Of a DNA stretch of 64,000 bases, positions 60,856 to 64,000 are shown one piece after another; position 1 is the stretch's first letter, and every line of letters starts with the position of its first letter. The notes under the pieces were generated by a model. It saw nothing but the letters and a program-made list of their open reading frames with translations. It made no database searches and was not told the origin of the DNA. Made by a program: the position numbers and the translations under genes. Origin of the DNA: Mycogone perniciosa (lineage: Eukaryota; Ascomycota; Sordariomycetes; Hypocreales; Hypocreaceae); assembly GCA_025331125.1 (NCBI GenBank), contig JAOALB010000076.1:186001-250000 (forward strand), in the 5' to 3' direction.

Positions 60856-63800
60856 TAAAATGCATTAAATTAAAATGCCTTTAACTAGTATTAAAAGGGA
60901 CTTATAGGTCTTTATTAGGCTAAACCTACAATTAACGATATAAGAATATAAAGTATACTGTATTTATTTATTAATTATAAGGATTATTCAATAAAAATTT
61001 AATATTATTTTTTAAAATATTATTAATCAAAATGAAATAATTAGTAACCCTAGCTAATTAAAAGATTAAATAGAAGCTTTTTAATAAAAAGAAGAAAGTT
61101 AATGCCTATTTAAGCGCTATAAAGGTTAAAGCAGCTTAATAATAATATATATATATATATATAATTTTAAACTACTTGAAAAAGATTTTAAGCTTTTCAA
61201 TAATATATAAGGAAATTACTTTGAAGCTATTGAATGAAAAGTAAAAATATAAATTACTTAATATCTAATTATTATTTAATTTTTAAAGTAATTATCTTAG
61301 GATTAATAAGAGAGAATAATCTTTTTGTAAATTAATTAATAAAAGGTTTACCCTCTTTAGCTTTAATAGTATAGTAAAATTAATATAAAAGACTGCCTTT
61401 TTATTGCAGTATAAAAACTATAAAGATTTTAACTTGTAATAAATATATTCAAAGAACTTTATATACTAGCTTTATAGTAACTTTAAATATAAAATATAAA
61501 TCTGCCTATTGAATATTTAATATATTAACTGCTTAAAGCTATATAAAGGTATATATAAACTATATTTAATTAAACCCTTTTACAGTTATAGAAAGTCAAT
61601 ATCCTTTTTAATGATAGAATTGTAAAAGGTTTATTAATAAAGAGTACAGGTAGTTTAATAGATTTCCTTTATAGCCTTTAAGCCTTTTAATACTACTTAA
61701 AATATACTAACTATTATCCCTTTCTTATGATTGCATATAGTCGTAATAAAAAGACTTTTATAGTTTTAAATATAAAGAAAAGGCTATATTAAAGAAATAA
61801 TAATTTAAAGATCCTTTAATCAATTTTAAAAAACATGATTAAAATTAAAAAAATAAGAAATTTTAAAAAGTATTTTAAGTAAATATGAATAAATTAAAGC
61901 TAATATATAATATTGCCTTTACTTTTATACTTGAAAAAGGTTATAATATTATTATAATATATAAATATTATTTAAAAGGGATACTGCTATATAATATAAT
62001 ATAAAAGTTTTTAAACTTTTTCTCTAATAATAATTTAAATAAACTATAATATTTATTTATAAATCTTTATATATAAGCATAAAAGCAGGAATTTAGGCTA
62101 AATAACTATTTATTAAAACTATTTAAAATATCTTTTAAATCTATATTAATAGAATTATAACTATCAACTTTTATAGAAAATATAGTATATTTAATGCCTC
62201 TATAACTTTATTTATATAATTAGTTATTAAAAACTCTATAATGGTTAAAGACTTGAATACTATATACTTTTTATAATAAATAATTAATAACTGTAATTAA
62301 CGTATATTAATAATTAATGAAGCTTTTTTTAATTTATTACATAATGTAATTTATATATTAAATGATATAATCTTACCTTTAGCCTATTAGTTTATACTAT
62401 TTAAAAGGCTAAAAGCTAAAAGGGATAATAATAAAGGATATTTTTTCACTTTAATTAAAACTTTTTTTACTTTGTCCCCCATTTTAATAAATAATAGTAG
62501 CTATAGATTAAGCAGTTAAAGCGCTACTTTTTCTCTTTTATAAATCTATTAAGATAATAAATTAACAATTAAGTTAATTACCTTTTAAAATACCATAAAA
62601 AGTTAAATATAAAAAAAGCTATTAATCTTTTTAATAGCTAAAAAAATAGCAGCTATACTATTAAATATTTATTTCTTTAATATTGAAAATACTTTTAAAA
62701 AAAGAATAAAAGATATTAAAAAAGTAAATGAATAAAAGATAATCAATATAATTAAAGAAAATAAAAACGTTTTTTACATAATTTAGTAAGCTAAATTAAA
62801 ATTAATGTTTTAACTACTATTACTATAAATTAAGAATTAAATCTTTACTTTTAAAAGAAAATCTATTACTTTTTATAATACTATAGTTAAAAAATATATA
62901 ATAGTTAATAATATTAAAAACTTATAAATTTTATTTAATTAATAATAATGAATTATATTCTTTACAATAATATTATTAAAAAAAGTAATAATAGCTATAA
63001 TATACATAAAACATATATCTTTAACTATTAACAATATTATAGTAAGCTTTTTATTTTTTTATTAACTAGTAATTAAAAAATATATCTACTCCCTCGATAA
63101 GATTTACTATAAAATTAAATGTTGTTTATTTACCTTTAAATTAATTAAAGTAATAATAATTTTTACGCCAAAAAATTCTTTTATGTTTAAAGGGTGAAAG
63201 CTAATCTCTTTCTTTTTATATTTAAATAAAAAGTTTAAATACTTTATTATATAAAAGATAATATATATTATAATTAAGAAGTCAATATTATATACTAAAT
63301 AAATTAATGCCTTTTTTAAAAGATTTAATACTAATTTAATTATAGGTTTAATTTATAAAATTAAACTAGCCTTTTATAAGAATAAAGTAGCTATTTTATT
63401 TATAGTTAATATTTAAAGGGCCTTTAATATAGTTTTTATTAATAAATTAATAATTTAATTATGTAAATACAGCTAGTTTAACTATAGAGCTTAATAAATG
63501 CTTTTTTAAAAAAGACTATCAAGTATAAATGGAACTATAAAAATAATGATTTAATTACTTTTATTAAGCTATAATCTTTTATAAAAATTATTAGTATTTT
63601 TAATTTTCTTTTTACTTTATATAGCTTTAATATATTACCTTTTTATAATTTTTATTTAACTTTTAATAATAGTAATAAAATAATCTTTTATTACAAGGCT
63701 ATAAAAGTTTAGCTATATAAATAATATTTATAATTAAATAATAGCTTAAATCATAACTATACTTTAAAAGCTTTAATAATAAAGTATTGATAATATAAAG

Positions 63801-64000
63801 GCTTAAAGGTATCTAAAATATAATACCCTTTTAATTATATAAATTTAGTTTTTATAATAGCTATATAGGTAATCCTTTTAATGTAAAAAATAATGTTTAC
63901 TTCAATTGTATATAGAGAAAATAAAATCCCTTTAATAATATAACTCTTTAATACTTAAAAGCTTTAATTTATAGTTAAACTATTATCGCTAAATAATTAA
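60856..64000 (+). mobile_element. LINE fragment L4, runs off the window
   Basis: Collinear with L2 from about 26,345 to 29,965, covering late ORF1-like sequence, the endonuclease (reading V-K-D-L-N near 62,243) and the reverse transcriptase. A small deletion lies near 62,340-62,395, and one of about 0.3 kb near 63,800 where it jumps from L2-equivalent 29,440 to 29,760. The 5' side is cut by A4 and the 3' end is outside the window. All frames are broken by TAA/TAG. Confidence 0.78.

Noticed and set aside
1..64000. Mitochondrial DNA as an explanation of the AT content
   Set aside because: The LINE and LTR elements with target duplications, CpA-specific decay and absence of mitochondrial genes or tRNAs argue for nuclear heterochromatin.

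Overview
The window is about 64 kb of extremely AT-rich DNA with no intact protein-coding gene. The longest open frames are 65-87 codons and none looks like a gene. Nearly everything is transposon remains whose C:G pairs have largely become T:A. Where old reading frames can still be followed, their stops are mostly TAA, TAG or TGA in place of CAA, CAG or TGG codons. This is the signature expected of repeat-induced point mutation (RIP, C-to-T in CpA). With fungal-type Ty3/gypsy and Tad1-like LINE elements, it points to an AT-rich block, possibly centromeric or subtelomeric, of a RIP-competent filamentous ascomycete. The species cannot be named from this sequence.

I sorted the repeats into families by comparing copies inside the window; all family letters are mine. 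A is a short element with terminal inverted repeats (TIRs), in seven copies. B is a TIR element with one 3.9-kb copy carrying a decayed ORF, one 0.7-kb deletion derivative and one fragment. C and D are ~150-bp elements ending in a strong hairpin. E is a longer repeat with A-like ends. F is a Ty3/gypsy LTR retrotransposon. G is a second gypsy-like family with a chromodomain-like segment. L is a LINE with endonuclease, reverse transcriptase and RNase H remnants.

Layout: 1-2.0 kb unassigned; 2.0-3.1 kb two A copies as a palindrome; 3.1-7.0 kb element B1 with D1 and E1 inside; 7.0-8.7 kb unassigned; 8.73-17.13 kb full-length F1 on the minus strand with two LTRs and a 5-bp target duplication; 17.1-18.5 kb unassigned; 18.5-31.4 kb two LINEs facing head to head (L1 minus, with an internal 1.5-kb tandem duplication; L2 plus, with a long target duplication and (ATCA)n tail); 31.4-32.1 kb the 3' end of a second F copy; 32.1-32.8 kb an old A copy split by a young solo F LTR; 32.9-33.8 kb a perfect 26-bp tandem array and a cluster of small palindromes; 34.0-36.5 kb LINE L5; 36.5-38.0 kb E2; 38.0-41.3 kb less mutated sequence split by A3; 41.3-47.1 kb D, L6, C, E3, B2, A6 and C1 remnants; 47.1-57.3 kb unassigned sequence, gypsy-like G1 (split by A7), C2, C4, G2 and D4; 58.2-64.0 kb B3, LINE L3 (minus), A4 and LINE L4 (plus), which runs off the window.

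Nothing here acts as a host pathway. The region reads as layered transposition followed by mutational silencing. A few short sequences (solo LTR, A3, A7, some C copies, one LINE 5' segment) are clearly less mutated than their neighbours and probably mark later or RIP-escaping events.
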